Source: Nageia nagi (taxonomy: Eukaryota; Pinophyta). From it: a DNA stretch of 64,000 nt. The notes beneath the pieces were generated by a model. That model was not told where the DNA came from. It made no database searches and was given only the letters and a program-made list of their open reading frames with translations. The translations under genes and the position numbers were made by a program. The DNA lies in NCBI GenBank assembly GCA_050084985.1, contig JBITNC010000001.1:150536001-150600000 (forward strand), written 5' to 3'. Each line of letters opens with the position of its first letter. The stretch's first letter is position 1. Shown here in pieces: positions 14,301 through 29,300 of the stretch.

Positions 14301-17300
14301 CGGGTTTGGGTCCAGTTCGTCTTGGGTTCGGGTCCAGTTCGCTTATGCGTTCGGAAAAATCCTCCCCGATTTGCCCCAGGAGAACCTAGAGAGAACCCAA
14401 GAGAACCTAGAGAGAACTCAAGAGAATCCAGATAGAACCCAAGGAGGAAAGGGAGATATTTTGCACTTTTTTAGTGTTTTTTATTTGACTTTGACCAATT
14501 CCACCTTGTAAACCCTAAAAGTTACATGAAACCTTTAAACTACTTCATTCTTGTTCATTTCTCTTGCAAACAACAAATTTTATTCCAAGGGGCTGAGCAT
14601 TGGTTTTTTCTTGTCAAATCAACAAAGGAAGTTGAAGAGTGATCCTTGAAGCTTCTACAAGGATTATATTGCCATTCCTACTCATTTACAAATGTTCATC
14701 TAATATTTCTACTCATTTGCACTAGTTGTGGTTCATCTAATATTCCTACATCATCTAATGTCAATGATGATCACGACATTGCTGATTTAGAAAATCCACT
14801 TGATGATTAAACTAGTTGCTGAACTTGATATTATTATTTTGATATTGAACTTTAAGTTTGAACGATGAATATTTAATATTTATCATGCATGTATGATGTT
14901 TTAAATGACATTCAAGTTTATGGTTGTTTTGTTGTTTATATGATTCTATGTGATACTCTAATCTTAACTTCATGCTTCTAGGCTGCACATATATAAAAAA
15001 TTATGATTTTTAAATATCGTTTGTATGGACGAACCCAAACAAACTGAACCCCCCAAAAAACACTTTAACTGAATTGGTGTACCGGATCACCGAACCGGAA
15101 CCGGAACTGGTAACTTAGAAAAAATATGATAATGGAGGTACACTTCTAAATGGTTGGTAATAATTGTTTGCTGATCTGATTGGGAGTGCTGTGATAAAGG
15201 TTGTGTTCGAGTGTTCAGAACAAACAGTTATGTTTAGCACTAGCACATGATTACAAATTACAGAAACAAAAAAGAAATGATTAACAATTTACAGTAAATA
15301 AAATTATAAATATGTGCGCTCTTTGTGCAGTGTATGGTCATCAACAATCCTGTCCATAAATGAGCACTCTTAATGTCAACACCTTCTGTTGGGATATTTC
15401 ATTGAAATTGAAGATTGGGTAGTCAATCTGTCTAAGCTGTATGATTTTTTATCTAAGGCTAATAGTGGTTGGTCTGTTAGAGTAACATCAAATGCACCGG
15501 AGTATGACACCAACTTAACTGAAATGATCCTAATTTGTGTACTTATTTGATGTTATGCTATACTAAAGTGTTAATAGGTACTTATATCGAGTTTAGCTAC
15601 AAATTGTACTTCTTGCATGTTGGGACATGGGGTATCTAGATTGCCAAAGTTTTGGAATTAATGTTTTTTTTTAAATAATCAGAATAAATTCTCGGTATGT
15701 TTTTTGCATTTTTTATTTTCAGTGAGAATTTCACCTTCATGTAATATGCATCTTTCTTGAATAGCTTTGGTGATTACAATCTACATCTTCTATATGCATA
15801 ATTCTTCCAGTGAAAATAAGGTGGCCAGTTTTAGTATGAAGGTTTTTTGAAGGAGCCCTTGATTGTGTCAGTTTCATTGCCAAATTGATTGAGGGTTGTA
15901 TGGCGCTCTTAGGATCATGCTGACTTTGTTTTGTTCCAGTAAAATTTTGTTCATGATATATCTTATTTTACCGAAATAACGTATTTTTATGGCAGTAATT
16001 GGTTCTTTACATGTAGCTAAATTTGCTATTTGATGTGTTATGCTTGGTATGTAGGGTTGGAGGGTAAGTGGCTCTGACGTTACCTGGAGTATTTATATGG
16101 ATGCATTGGAAAGGGCAGGGGCAAGATTACTTTTAGGCCATTCTTCTGCTCATTTACTAGAGAACACTCAGCAAACTTCTCTTCCTGTTGCGGTTGTGGT
16201 TTCTAATGCAATTCCTGAGGACAATGAAGAGATAGAATTTGCAAATTCATTGGGAATACAAGTGTTAGTATTTTCTTGTTATACTCCCTTTGTAATACTG
16301 CTTCGGCAAATATATTATGAACCTAAAAAGTTGGAATTTTGATTTCTTATATCCATAGTTACAAAATTTGGGAGTATTTGGTTTATGCGGCTGAATATTT
16401 GTGGAGTCAATGAAACGGAATAAACATGGAAAAGTTTGCAAAAATCACATATTCTGAGAATATGCGTTTTTTTGCTGAATAATTACCATTTGATATATTT
16501 TATGTAATTTTTTTTGCATTTCTAATTTACCATTTTTTTGCCAAATATTCTCTGCATATCTGAATTTTAAAAGTTTGAACCCAAACGAATATTGGTTAAA
16601 TCCAAATTTCACTATGATAATTATATGTTTCAAAACTTAAAACCTATGAATAATAACAAGAGATCAAAAGGTGACAAATGATTGAAGAATTAACTCATAT
16701 GGATGAAATTATAAGCAAAACTTTGATTTCCCATTGTTTTTCTAAGAACATTGCAACCATATCATATACTTATATTATTTGGCTTCTATGTTCATTGAGC
16801 ATAGCGTCAATGCTATATAGGTAGCGCCAACATTGGTTTGGTGATAAATCTAGTGACATGATTTTGGGAGATTGAAGTGTTCAGTGATGGATGCATTTTG
16901 GAGGAGTTTGGGTGTGTTTTGACATGAACTAGACCTTAAAATAGTCTTCTACATGATTGGTGTGACTCGGGAAGGTCGACCCAAAGTTTGATGAGTATTT
17001 ACCTGATTGTCAACACCAATGCTGCAAGCAACGTCAACGTTGGGACGACAGGGCATGTTTGGGGTAAGTTGAACCGTTTCTTAGCTGTTTTGGAGTCGTT
17101 TGGAATCCATTGGAAACTGAAGGGGCGATGGTTTCAGTTTATATACTACCTTGAGCACTTCATAGAAGGTTGTTGATAGATTGTAGAGGGATTGATAGGA
17201 TTTGAGAGTGGTTGTAAGGGTTTATGAATCTATGACTGATCATTCTTGAAGCCATTAAAATTGCAGACTTGATAGATTTGTTTGAGGAGGCTAAGAAGGT

Positions 17301-20300
17301 TGGAGTTGATTATGTTGAAGGCAATAATAATTCTGCCTTGTCTTTGTAATCTCTTTGCATTCAATTATTTGATAAATTGGGGTTGCTTGAAGTGGATGTA
17401 CTCTCACATTGAGGGGAACTATTATAAATACTTGTGTCATCTTGTATTTGTGTTTGCAAATCTTTTTTACTGTTGTTTTATTTCCTTTATATAGTAATAT
17501 ACAATATATATGCATCAATGGATGATATACAAAACTCATAACAATAAGAAATTTGTATTTGAGGATCCTAGTAGGCCATAGGCTTTAGGTGATTACAAAT
17601 CACGTGTTATCAGAGCTGAGATGGATTTTGTTTTGGAGACTTGTATAAGTGGGGTGGAAGATCTCAAAATCCTAAGTTAGTTTCATTTAATCCTAAGATT
17701 GTGAGAAGAGGAAATTCTTCCATGGAAGGTGGAGAAGAATAGTCCAACAGAGTTGGAGATGGTATATCCATGCCACTATCATAATTTGAAAGAAGATTCT
17801 TACTCATGGAGCGTAATCTCAATAGACTTGTGGAGATGATGTTAAAGGATAGGCAGTCTGGAAATAAGTAGAATAAGCAACAACAACTTGAGAATAGGGA
17901 AAGAGGTCCAAATGATGCATGCCCTTCTTCTGCATCAATTCCTTTCAAGGTGGAGGCAAAGGTGGAAATCCCTCCTTTTGGAGACGTGAATGCTTAGAAT
18001 TAGATAATTGGCTGCAGTAATTAGAAGTCTATTTCCAAGTACAAGGTGTGCCTAGTGATGAGCAAAAGATTTCCTTTGCAAGACTGAAGATGGGTGATCA
18101 TGCTCTAGTTTGGTGGGAAAGTCGTGTGGAATCCTTTAGACATGAGAACCTACCACCTATGTCTTCATGGGGAGAGTTCAAGAAGATATTTAAGGAGCAA
18201 TTCTATCCATTGATTCACCATAATAAGCAACTAATGGAATGGCAATACTTTAGACAACAAAGGGGCCAATCTGTCCAAGACTATACAACAAAGTTTAGGA
18301 AACAAGCTACCTTGCTTGAGATCTCTCTTAGAGATCCACAAGTGCTGATGAAATATATTGGAGGATTGCATAGCCATTTGAGAAGAACCATAATGTTGTT
18401 CAATCCGTCAAATCTTGACCAAGTGAGTGTGTAGGTTCAATATTTGGAAGAAAATGGGAAAGGTAGTAAGGGGATAACTCCAACAAAAATCAGAATCATA
18501 AGGGTCATCAAGATAAGGGAAATCTCAAGATGAAGGCAAGAGAAAGCAATAGGACAGGAAGACCACTAACACCACCAAGAAAGATGATGAAAGAAAGAAA
18601 AAAAGAAAGAAAATATATTAATGTCCATGGGTGACCAAAAGCGGTCAATGGGACTGGAAGGTGACCAAAAGTGGTCAATGAGAAGAAATATTATTCACAT
18701 TGTGACAAAGATGGGCACATTGATGCAAAATGTGGAAGCTTCACCTAGAATTGTATCCTTCCAAGCGGAAGAATCAAGAAAAGATGAATGCAATGATCAC
18801 CAAGAGTGAAGATGTTGATGATAGCTCTAAGTGGATGATGAAATTACTTGTGCAACCATATAGGAGGTTGAAAACAAACTTGTGGAGCATGATGTGGAGG
18901 AGAGGACACAATTGTTTCATCTCAAAATCCAATCTAGGAAGACCACATTGCTAAAAGCTTGGTGAATGAGCTAGGATTGGAGACTTACAACCATTTGTTG
19001 TGACCGCATAGCACACCCTAAAATATAAGATTTTGGGGACCTTATTTTTGCAAAGGCAATGAGGTGCATTGCCTTGAGATTGGCTTTGGTGACGGATAGG
19101 TCATTCTGAATAGTGCAAACATGATATTAAGGACCAATTCATGGAGATCACACGACAAAGACCTTGAAGAGTATCTGAGTATCCAATCACTAGTTTTGCA
19201 GCCAAGGAGCCAAGATCTGAGAGAAATCATCAGAGTACAAATTTTTGGGTCTAGAATGAGGCCAACGGAGATGGGGTCATTTTTCAAAGTTTGCCAAAGT
19301 TGGAATCAGAGAGTATAGGCTAGAAGAGGACCCTATTTTAGACAAGTTTAGGCTTGGAATTTTCGGAATTCGATTAAGTTTGCTCCTTGGAGAGTTAGGT
19401 GCCAATTTGCAGGCTAAAAAAGCTTATTTAGTATGCAAAATGCATTGTGCTAAAAAATGGTTTCAAGGTTGGATATGAGTACCCATTTCCATTATATTGA
19501 GGATAGTGTATGTTGAAATTGACCAAAAATGAGCAATTTACCCTTAATCGACTACATCAATCAGCTCAAATTTTTACTTGTGCAAATTAAAAATCTAGCA
19601 TATGGATATTTGAGAAGGCCAAAAGCCAAGCATCTTTTGGCTTGGAATTTTTAAAATTGACCAAATCTTACACCATTTGGAGGAAGGTGCAGGTTTGCCC
19701 CTCTTTGATAATTCAAAGCACCCAAAATTAAAGTTTTATGTAAAAATCGCTTTTTGGGTGCAAAATATAAAAAGTTAATTTGGTCAAAAAAGGTGTCTAA
19801 GGGTAGGCAAGTAATTTGCTTTTTCTCAAAATGAAGTAAAAGTAAAAAAAGAAGCAAGGGAAACGACACTTTTCTTCATAAAGCATTTTTTGAAGCAAAT
19901 ATAAAAAGTCAATTTGGTCAATAAAGGTGGGCTGGTGCAAAAGACAAAAATATCCTCCAAAAAGGTGATTTGACATGAAGGAGACTTCAAAAAGTGAATT
20001 GGTGGCTAGTAGAGCAAAAACCAACGGCCAAGTGAGAGAATACCTTTTCATAAAGTAAAATTAGCACTCCATAGAGAAAAAGGTAAATATTTTGAGGCAT
20101 CCAAAGGGGTGATTTCTAGCGCCTAGAACATGGAGAAAAAGGTAAATATTTTGAGGCATCCAAAGGGGTGATTTCTAGTGCCTAGAACATGGAGAAAAAG
20201 GTAAAATATTTTGAGGCATCGAAAGAGGTGATTTCTAGCGCCTAGAACAAGGAGATAAGATGGTATAGTGGCAAAAATGAAGTTTGACTTCATAGGTGCA

Positions 20301-23300
20301 TGGAAGACTGCATTGTAAGCATTATTAAACTTTGAATTTTTGCATTTTGAGCAAGTTTAATGCCCCAAAAAGTTAGGCAGGGTTTTCCATGCCTTTGAGG
20401 CATCCAAAGGAGTGAAAAATGGTGCCTAAGGAAGAAAATCCAAATTTTTGGCAAAAAATAAAATTTTTGCAAGGATATGTAGAATGGTTACGTGCATCCA
20501 TCTCTCTTGGATTTTTTGAAAAAAAATGAAAAATGAGCAAGATATGATCAGTTGAACATTTTGGAGGAAAGGGGTTTTGAAAAAGCTTGGTGTGAATATA
20601 GTTTTTTCGGCAACAAGCTCAAACTCAAAATAAAAAACATGGGTATTTTGAGGAACACCATGACAAGCATCTTTAACCTTGGAGGATTTGCCAAAAGATC
20701 AAGCACACACAATTGCAAGAGAGTCTTCATCTTTCTACACCAAAAATACAAGAAAACGGGCTCAAAATCACCGTAATTGCTCTCAAATCCGCACAGACGG
20801 CTCGATTTTCAATGTATATAGCTTACATCATTGATGGGATGTAAAGATCCAAATACAATCTCAAGTGCAAATTAGCAAATTCAATTAAACAAACCCTAAC
20901 ATCTAGCCTAGGGCATTCGAATCAAACCCCAACAATGCAAATATACCAACGTCTGGCTACTAGCAGATATCAACCAACACAAGCTCACAATGCCAACGTC
21001 TAGCTACAACATGCATAAATGGACAATAATACCACAATGTTGCAATAGTAAAGAATACACAAGATAAATATTGAGATCCAAATGCCCAATGGCTATATGT
21101 ATGATATAGGATGAACAACAATACAATACCAAGCTCCCAGAGTTGGACATTGGCCTCCAAGGAGCCAACTAGGGCACAATGAATATCCTCAAGCTGGACG
21201 GACGAGGGATGGGAAAGTCTTGCTCCCTCAAAACATGAATCCTCTCCATCGAAGGAGCCCTCCTTTGAACCTGGTGACCAACTGAATGGTAGAAGCGCAA
21301 CCTCGGAATACCATCGGATGGGCAAGGGTGCTACACCAATGCCTTAGACTAACAAGATCCCTCAGCCTATCAATCGTCATAGATGCTGCACTTAGGGTTT
21401 GCTTAGCACCGCTAAATCTTCTTGTCCTTTGGACGGTATGAGTGTAATAATAATCAAGCATATCTAGCTATGAGGCTCCAATGTCCTTTTATAACACTTG
21501 GTTGGATCTGGATCTCACCTAGGAATCATCCCTAGCTCCTCTAATCCAACTTTAGCCTCTTGGAGGGCCCAAAGTGCCAACATGGGGGCCTGGAGTGCCA
21601 TAAATGTCAACATGGGGGTCTGGAGTGCCATAAATGTCAACGTGGGGGTTTGGAGTGTCACACATTGCTAATGTGGGTCTAGGAGTCATGCGCGGGGGTT
21701 GGGTGTCATAATGGGGCAACATGGGGGTCTAGGAGTCATGCATGGGGGCTGGGTGTCATCATGGGCCAATGTGGGGGTCTAGGAGCCTCCCCAAGGCTAC
21801 CGCATGTATACAAGTGCTCATCCATCCATCTAAGTGCTAAACAAATCTTGGGATTCCCACAATCATGATCGGGATCTCCAAGTACAATTAAACACCTAAT
21901 CTATGCTTGGGAGGGGACGTTCCACTTGGGGCTCACAGTGGGGTCCATTAACCCATTAAGTCTTCTATCCCAAGTCCTAACTTAAAACATAACATAATGT
22001 AATGATCCAAATACAATCTTAAGTGCAAATTAGCTAATTCAATCAAAGAAACCCTAACGTCTGGTCTAGGGCATCCAAAAATTGCATAAACAACACCACA
22101 ATGTCAATGGCTACCCCAAACTAGCAGATAGCAATAAACAACAATGGAAAATGCCAACATATGGCTCATACGATTGCATACATGCAAAGATAACTCAACT
22201 TTGCAAACATAAGCAAGTACACAATGTGTAATGGAGATTGAATGGCCCAATGGCTGTATAATGATATGAGATGAATAACAATACAATACCAAGCTCCTAG
22301 AGCTGGATGTTGGCCTCCAAGGAGCCAACTAGGGCACAACAATGTTCTCAAGTTGGACGGATAGATGGGATAGTCTTGCTCCTTTAGAACTCAAATCCTC
22401 TCCACCAAAGGAGCCCTCCTCTGATCTTGGAAACCACTGAAGGTAGAAGCGCAACCTTAGAATACCATTAAATGGGCAAGGGGTAGACTAACAGGATCCC
22501 TTAGCTTGATAGCCCTCCTAGATGTTGCACCTAGGGGTTTGCTTAGTGCCACTAAATCTTTTTGTCCTTTGGATGGTAGTAGTGTAATAATAATCAAGCA
22601 TATCCAGCTATGAGGCTCCAATGTCCTTTTATAACACTTGGTTGGATCTAGATCTCACCTAGGAATCATCCCTAGCTCCTCTAATCCAACATTAGCCTCC
22701 TGGAGGGCCCAAAATGCCCAATGTGGGTGCGTAGGGGTCAAGCATGCCAACATGGGGGGCTTGGAGTGCCATAAATGCCAACGTGGGAGTATGGAGTGCC
22801 ACGCATGCCTAACGTGGGTCTAGGAGCCATGCATTGGGGCTGGGTGTCATCATGGGCCAACGTGCGGGCTAGGTGTCCCCCAAGGCTGGCGTATGTACAT
22901 AAGTGCTCCTCCAATCTCCTAAGTGCTAAATATACCTTGGGATTCCCACAATCATGATCAGGATCTCCAAGTATAATAAAATGCCTAACGTATGCTTGGG
23001 AGGGAGATGTCCCACTTGGGGCTCACAGTGGGGTCCATTGACCCATTAAGTCTTCTATCCCAAGCCACAACTAAAAAGTACAATGCAATATTAAAATATA
23101 TTACAAAAGGGGAATCCGTTGGATTCGATAATTATTTGTAATAATACAAGGGGGACGTCACAAAGCCTCCCCTCTCGAACTGCTTAACCTCAAGCAATGT
23201 TGGAAGACTGCAGCATATTGACTTCCAAGAATCCTTCAATCCTATGAGCTGTAATTTGCCATGGTGGAATGCAACTTCAATATCTTCTTTCCATGATGGC

Positions 23301-26300
23301 AATCTGGCATGGAACGCTAACTTTGTATTTCCATGCATCAATAATGCATGCAAAAACTCTGATTTGTTGTAACTGTCATTCCTCTTTAGCTGTATAATGG
23401 CCGTCCGTTCTCAGAAAGCAGAGGAGTGTAGTGAAGCCTCCAGAAAGATGTGCCTACAAGAACCTCAAGTAAACCATGAGTAAGTGAAAACAGATGGAGC
23501 CTTTGTTCCGTGTATGAGGCCAGGTCACTTCAAAGCTCATCGTGGAGTTCCAAACTCCCTCATCGGCCAATGTGAAGCAAGAAGCCTCCCCATCCTCCAA
23601 CGTGGGGTACCAAGCTATCTTTAGGCAGAATGTCCCACTTCCTATCTCCCCAGTGCTCCATGTAGGGAATAGAAGCTCCTTCATGCCCAAGGTTGAGTGA
23701 CCAACCTTCCTGGAATTCAATACTGGATGACAAGCTTCCCTGAAAACCAACGTGGAAGGTAGAAGCTCCTCAAGGCTTCATGTGAGACATCCAAACTCCC
23801 CAATGTCCATTGTGGGGTGTCCCGCCTCTCCAAGGCCCATCGTGAGGTATCCAACCTCTCCAAGGCCCAATGTGAGGTGTCTAGCTCCTCCAAGGCCCAA
23901 TGTGGGGTGTCTAGCCTCCTCAAGGCTCAACGTGAGATATCCAACCTCTCTAAGGCCTAACGTGGCGAACCAGTAGTTGCTCATGCTTCTTGTCTCATAA
24001 CCAAGCTCCTTGATGTGCAATGTGGGATGTAAGGGTTCCTTGTTGCTCCTCTCCTCATGCCACGACCTCTTCATGCCCAATGTGGTCCCTTTCTCAATTT
24101 CCTCCTTCTGGCACCACTCGATCACCTCCATCTGCTTGTTATCCACCTGTGGACAATCATCCTGGATTCCTTGCAGTGTATGGGTCTTCCCATCAATCTC
24201 AAAACTCATGGTGAGTTTCTAGTAGTTGGTATGGATATCACCCAACTCGAATAGCCATAGCATTCCCAATATGATGTGAGAATGCCCCTTCAAGGGGTAA
24301 ACATAGAAATTCTCCCTCACAATATAGCTCTGTAGCCTCAATCCAAATCTCTCCACTATGTGGTCCACAAGTGTGAATTTCCCATTGGCATTGGAAACTT
24401 TGAACCCTTCAAACCCCTTGGTTTTTAGGTTCTTCTTTTCCACAAAACCCTCATCAATGAAGTTGTGTAATGCTTTGGGATCAATCAGGACCATCACATC
24501 TTATCCACCAGCTTGCCCTACCACCTTCAATGTGAGGTACTTCTTCACCCCATGTAGTGAAGTGATCATGCTCCCTAACGTGCCCTCTGCTTTCGGTGCT
24601 TCTTGATGTAATGTATCCATGCCAAGATCCAGGTCTGAATCATCTTACTCCTCCTTTAAAAACACTTATATGTAGTGCACCTGTCCCTTGCCTTGGCAAC
24701 GGTGCACGGTCTCCCAAGTCTTCTTGTAGTATAAGCACTTGCCTTCCTTCCTCAACTTGCTCCATGTGGCTGCGTCCAGCTAGGTCGTTTGAGGTGGGGG
24801 AAGGGTTTGGCCTTGCTAGGCCCCTCCTTGTCTACATAGGTCTTTCACATGGCTTGTCCTTTGAATGTCTGCCCTCCCTTGAGGGATTTCACTATTGGCT
24901 CAGGATCATACGCAACTCGAATAACATCATCAATGTTTCTAGGTGAGGACACCTTGACCATTCCTTGCAATGGCTCCATCAAGCCCTCAATGAAGACGAA
25001 TGTCAACCGTTCCTTCGGAATCTCGTGGATCATGACTACGATTGTCTGAAACTTCAATACATACTCATCCACCGCTCCTTGCTGCGTTAATGATGCAAAT
25101 CTAGAAAATAGTCATTCTCCTTCCGATCAAACCTCTTAAACCAACCATCTAGCAAATTCATCAAAAGAGGTGATGAGCGAGTAATCCTGGCTGATTACTC
25201 CATTCTGCCACTATTTGAGGGCATCACCCCCAAAGTGTAATGATGCAAAATGGATCGTATCTTCCTCCACCATGTTTGGGCTCAAAGTGATTTAAGTTTG
25301 TAGCTAATGCAACCATGCTCTAGCAGTCATTTGCTTTCCATCGTACATTTGCACCTGCATTTTATTTATTTTTTGTTGTAGATCTCTCTTGTCTCCCCAC
25401 GAGTTGCTTGTGGTATGCGGACTGTGTGTGCTACTCCCTTTCAACCCTAAGATCTCCAGGTAGCCATTGAAGTTGACATCTCTCTTCAACCCGAGATCCA
25501 ACATGGAATACTCCTTGACAATTTGATTCAGCTCTAGTGGATCAGGAACCCTGTTCTTCATCTCCTCCCTTGATTTCTTGGCGAACATGGGCTTGGACGG
25601 CTTGGGATGATGGGTTGCTCCACCATCTTGCCAATGTCCTCCTCTAGATAACTCCCTAGGAGAGGGTTAGTACCCTGTGGCATTCGGTGTGAGTGGGATA
25701 TTAGGAATGTGGGATTTGGATGACCCATGGATCCATGGTGAGTGGATTCCCGATCTCTCAAACTATGGAACCTCTTGATACTCGGCTCCTTGCCTGCCCT
25801 ATCCTCCTTGTGCAGCTCTTCTCTGTCATCTGGGATAGGACATGGGGGACTAATTTGCCTCTTTGGCTCCTCACGAACTCCCACATGCCTGTTCAACTAC
25901 CGCTACACGTTATTGATGGCCGAAATGAGCTCATTGAACTTTTGTTCAGGTGTGGAATCTCGAACCAGAGTAGAGCTTCTCATCTTGGCCGATGCAAATC
26001 TCTCTCTTAGTGCATCCTCCTCTCCTCCGAATGCATCTTCATTCGATGCTTCATTCATCCATGGCCGACGTTCTTCCTCCTGGACAGCCCTAGGTGTATC
26101 CTCTGCCTACGACCTTCTACTCTTTGTGGTAGATGCCATCTCCTTCCAAATAGTGGATTTGGTGTAATAACAGTGAACTACAATGATCTAGATCCAAGCT
26201 CTGATACCATTGTAATGCTCCAAATACAATCTCAAGTGCAAATTAGCTAATTCAATCAAACAAACCCTAATGTCTGGTCTAGGGAATCCAGAAATTGCAT

Positions 26301-29300
26301 AAACAACACGACAATGTCAATGTTTGGCCCAAACTGGTAGATAGCAATAAACAATGGAAAATGCCAACGTATGGCTTATACAATCGCATACATGCAAAGA
26401 TAACGTTGCAAACATGAGCAAGTACACAATGTGAAATGGAGATCAAATGGCCCAATGGTTTTATAATGATATGAGATGAATAACAATACAATACCAAGCT
26501 CCCAGAGATGGATGTTGGCCTCCAAGGAGCCAACTAGGGCACAACGTATATCCTCAATGCCGGACAAACGGATGGAACAATGGGACAATCTTGCTCCCTC
26601 AAAACCTGAATCCTCTCCATCGAAGGAGCCCTCCTTTGATCCTGGTGACCAACTGAATGGTAGAAGTGCAACCTCAGAATAGCACTGGATGGGCAAGGGT
26701 GCTACACCTATGTCTTAGACTAACAAGATCCCTCAGCCTGTTAATCCTCATAGATGCTGCACCTAGGGGTATGCTTAGCGCCGCTAAATCTTCTTGTCCT
26801 CTGGACGGTATGAGTGTAATAATAATCAAGCATATCCAGCTATGAGGCTCCAATGTCCTTTTATAACACTTAGTTGGATCTGGATCTCACCTAGGAATCA
26901 TCCCCAGCTCCTCTAATCCAACATTAGCCTCTTGGAGGGCCCAAAGTGCCCAAGGTGGGTGCCTAGGGGTCAAGCATGCCAACGTGGGGGGCCTAAAGTC
27001 CCATAAATGTCAATGTGGGGGTATGTAGTTCCACGCATGCCTAACGTGTGTCTAGGAGCCATGCATTGGGGTTGGGTGTCATCATGGGCCAACGTGGGGG
27101 TCTAGGAGTCTCCCCAAGGCTGGTGCATATACATAAATGCTCATTCAATCTCCTAAGTGCTAAACAGACCTTGGGATTCCCACAATCATGATCGGGATCT
27201 CCAAGTACAATAAAACTCCCATTCTATGCTTGGGAGGGAGACGCCCCACTTGGGGGCTCATAGTGGGGTCCATTGACCCATTAAATCTTCTATCCAAAGC
27301 CATAACTAAAAGTACAATGCAATAATAAAATATATTACAAAGGGGAATCCGTTGGATTCGATAATTATTTGTAATAATACATGGGGGATGTCACAAAGCC
27401 TCCCCTCTCGAATTGCTTGCCCTCAAGCAATGGTGGAAGACTTTAGCATATTGTCTTCCAAGAATCCTTCAAACTGGTAGACTACAACCTGCCATGGTGG
27501 TATGCATCTTCAATATCTTCTCTCCAATGTGAAGGTCTTGCACAAACTGCTGAATCTGCATCCTCATGTATTAATAATGTAGGCAAGATCTCTGAAATAT
27601 TGCAACTATCACTCCTCATCAGTGGCTTCATGGCTGTCCTCAGAAAACATGGGAGTGTATGAAAGTCTTTAGGAGAAAGTACCTGCAAAAACCTCAAGTA
27701 AATCATAGGTGAGTGTAAACTAGTGGAGCCTTTGCTACATGCATGAGGCCAAGTCCTCTCCAAGTTCCAAGCCCATCATGGAGTCCAAAACTTCGCCAAT
27801 TGCCAGTATGAAGCCAAAAACTCATCCATCCTCCAATGTGGAGTGCCCAATTGCTTTTCAACCCAACATGAAGTACATGGACTTTCCCAGGTCCAACGTG
27901 GGGAACCAACATTCCCTCAACCCAATCGTTGGGTACCCAAGTTCCTCTAAACCAAACGTGGGATATCCCATCTCTTTGATGCTCTCTATCATGCATAAGA
28001 GTCCCTCAACCTCCCACATGAGGTGTAGAAGTCTCCCTTACTCCAACGTGGGATGCAAGAAATCCAAGCCCAATGTCCCTCTCCAAGCTTCCTCAATGCT
28101 CCATGTGAGGGGTAGAGGTTCCCTCCACTCCAACATTGGGTAGTAAACCTCTCTAAGGCTCAACATGAAGTAACAAGCCTTCTTTAGGCCAAACTTGAGG
28201 TGCAGGAGGCCCTCCAAATTCATTGTGCAATACCTGACCTCCCTAGGCTTCAACTTGGTGAACAAGAGGTCCCTCAAACTGCATGTACCATGCCCAAGCT
28301 CCCTAATGTGCAACGTAGGGTATAAAGGCTCCTTGTTGCTCTTCTCCTCATGCCATGTGTTGTGCTTGCACAACACCCCCCAAAATTTTTGTATTTTAGG
28401 ACCCTCACAAGATAGAACATAAGGCATGGAAGAAACCTTTTTCATGGAAATGCATGCATCTTAGTCTAGCAAGAAGAAACATGGCAAAATCTGCACTTTC
28501 ATGATGAAAACCAATCGAAAAACCTCATCCTACCTTAGTTGTATGTTTTGAGGGACATGCTTTTGCACGCCCCCTAAAACTTGCACCCTCCTCCATGCTG
28601 CATATTTCGTGTTAAATCTTGCATTTTAGGTCTCAAAACTACATTTTCCATGTCTATCATGCATGCTGCAAAAATTGCATTCCCTCCATTGCATCTCTTT
28701 TGGGGGATCATTCTGGTCGATTTTCAAAGAAAATATGCATTTTACCCCTAGGTGCATGTTTTGAAGGACATGCTTTTGCATTTCCGCAAAACAATGCGAA
28801 CAAGGCCCATAAGGGTCTCCCTACTTCGAAAATTTTTCAAGTTGTGAAGAAAAAGGAAAGAGCATATGTTTTGAGGGACATGCTTTTTCATTTCCCCTAA
28901 ACGGTGCGTCCAGGCTAGAGAAGAGGCTCAGTACTTAGTCATTTTTCTTGAGGAAATTATAAAGGAACTAGAGCGCATGTTTTGAGGGACATGCTTTTGC
29001 ATGTCCCCTAAATGGTGCGCCCAGCTACGAGGTATGAAATTCGGCTAAGTGTTGGACCCAAGCATTGACAAGTGTGATCACATGTATTTGACCTTCATTT
29101 GCACCAATCATATAGTGACACCTGTCCAGCCTCGGGAAGGCTATAAAAGGAAGTTCAGCCAGTTTGGATGGTCAAATTTGGAGCCTTGTGTGGAGCCCAG
29201 TCATGAAAGCACGTCCCCCAAAATGTGCGCCCTATTTTGGATTGTAATTTTCGAGGTCGTTTTCATTATTTTAAAATTCCATTGCATTGAGAGGTGTGCC

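Larger units (their letters stand above)
8366..16054 (+). other. MurC intron 1 (7.7 kb)
   Basis: Begins GTAAGC and ends TATGTAG. It holds a gypsy remnant (about 9050-10700), a solo LTR (12193-13680) and an hAT-like element (14271-15118). I see nothing specific in 10701-12192, 13681-14262 or 15127-16054. Confidence 0.75.
21998..27395 (-). mobile_element. Element A: gag-only LTR retrotransposon
   Basis: LTRs 21998-23162 and 26211-27395 flank about 3.05 kb of internal DNA. The minus strand reads LTR, PBS (26198-26209), gag, protease-like region, repeats, purine tract, LTR. No reverse transcriptase or integrase is present, so it is non-autonomous. The bases flanking the pair (CATAA and AAGCC) do not match; the right side runs directly into B's internal region. 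This suggests insertion into B's left LTR followed by recombination between the neighbouring LTRs. Confidence 0.75.
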
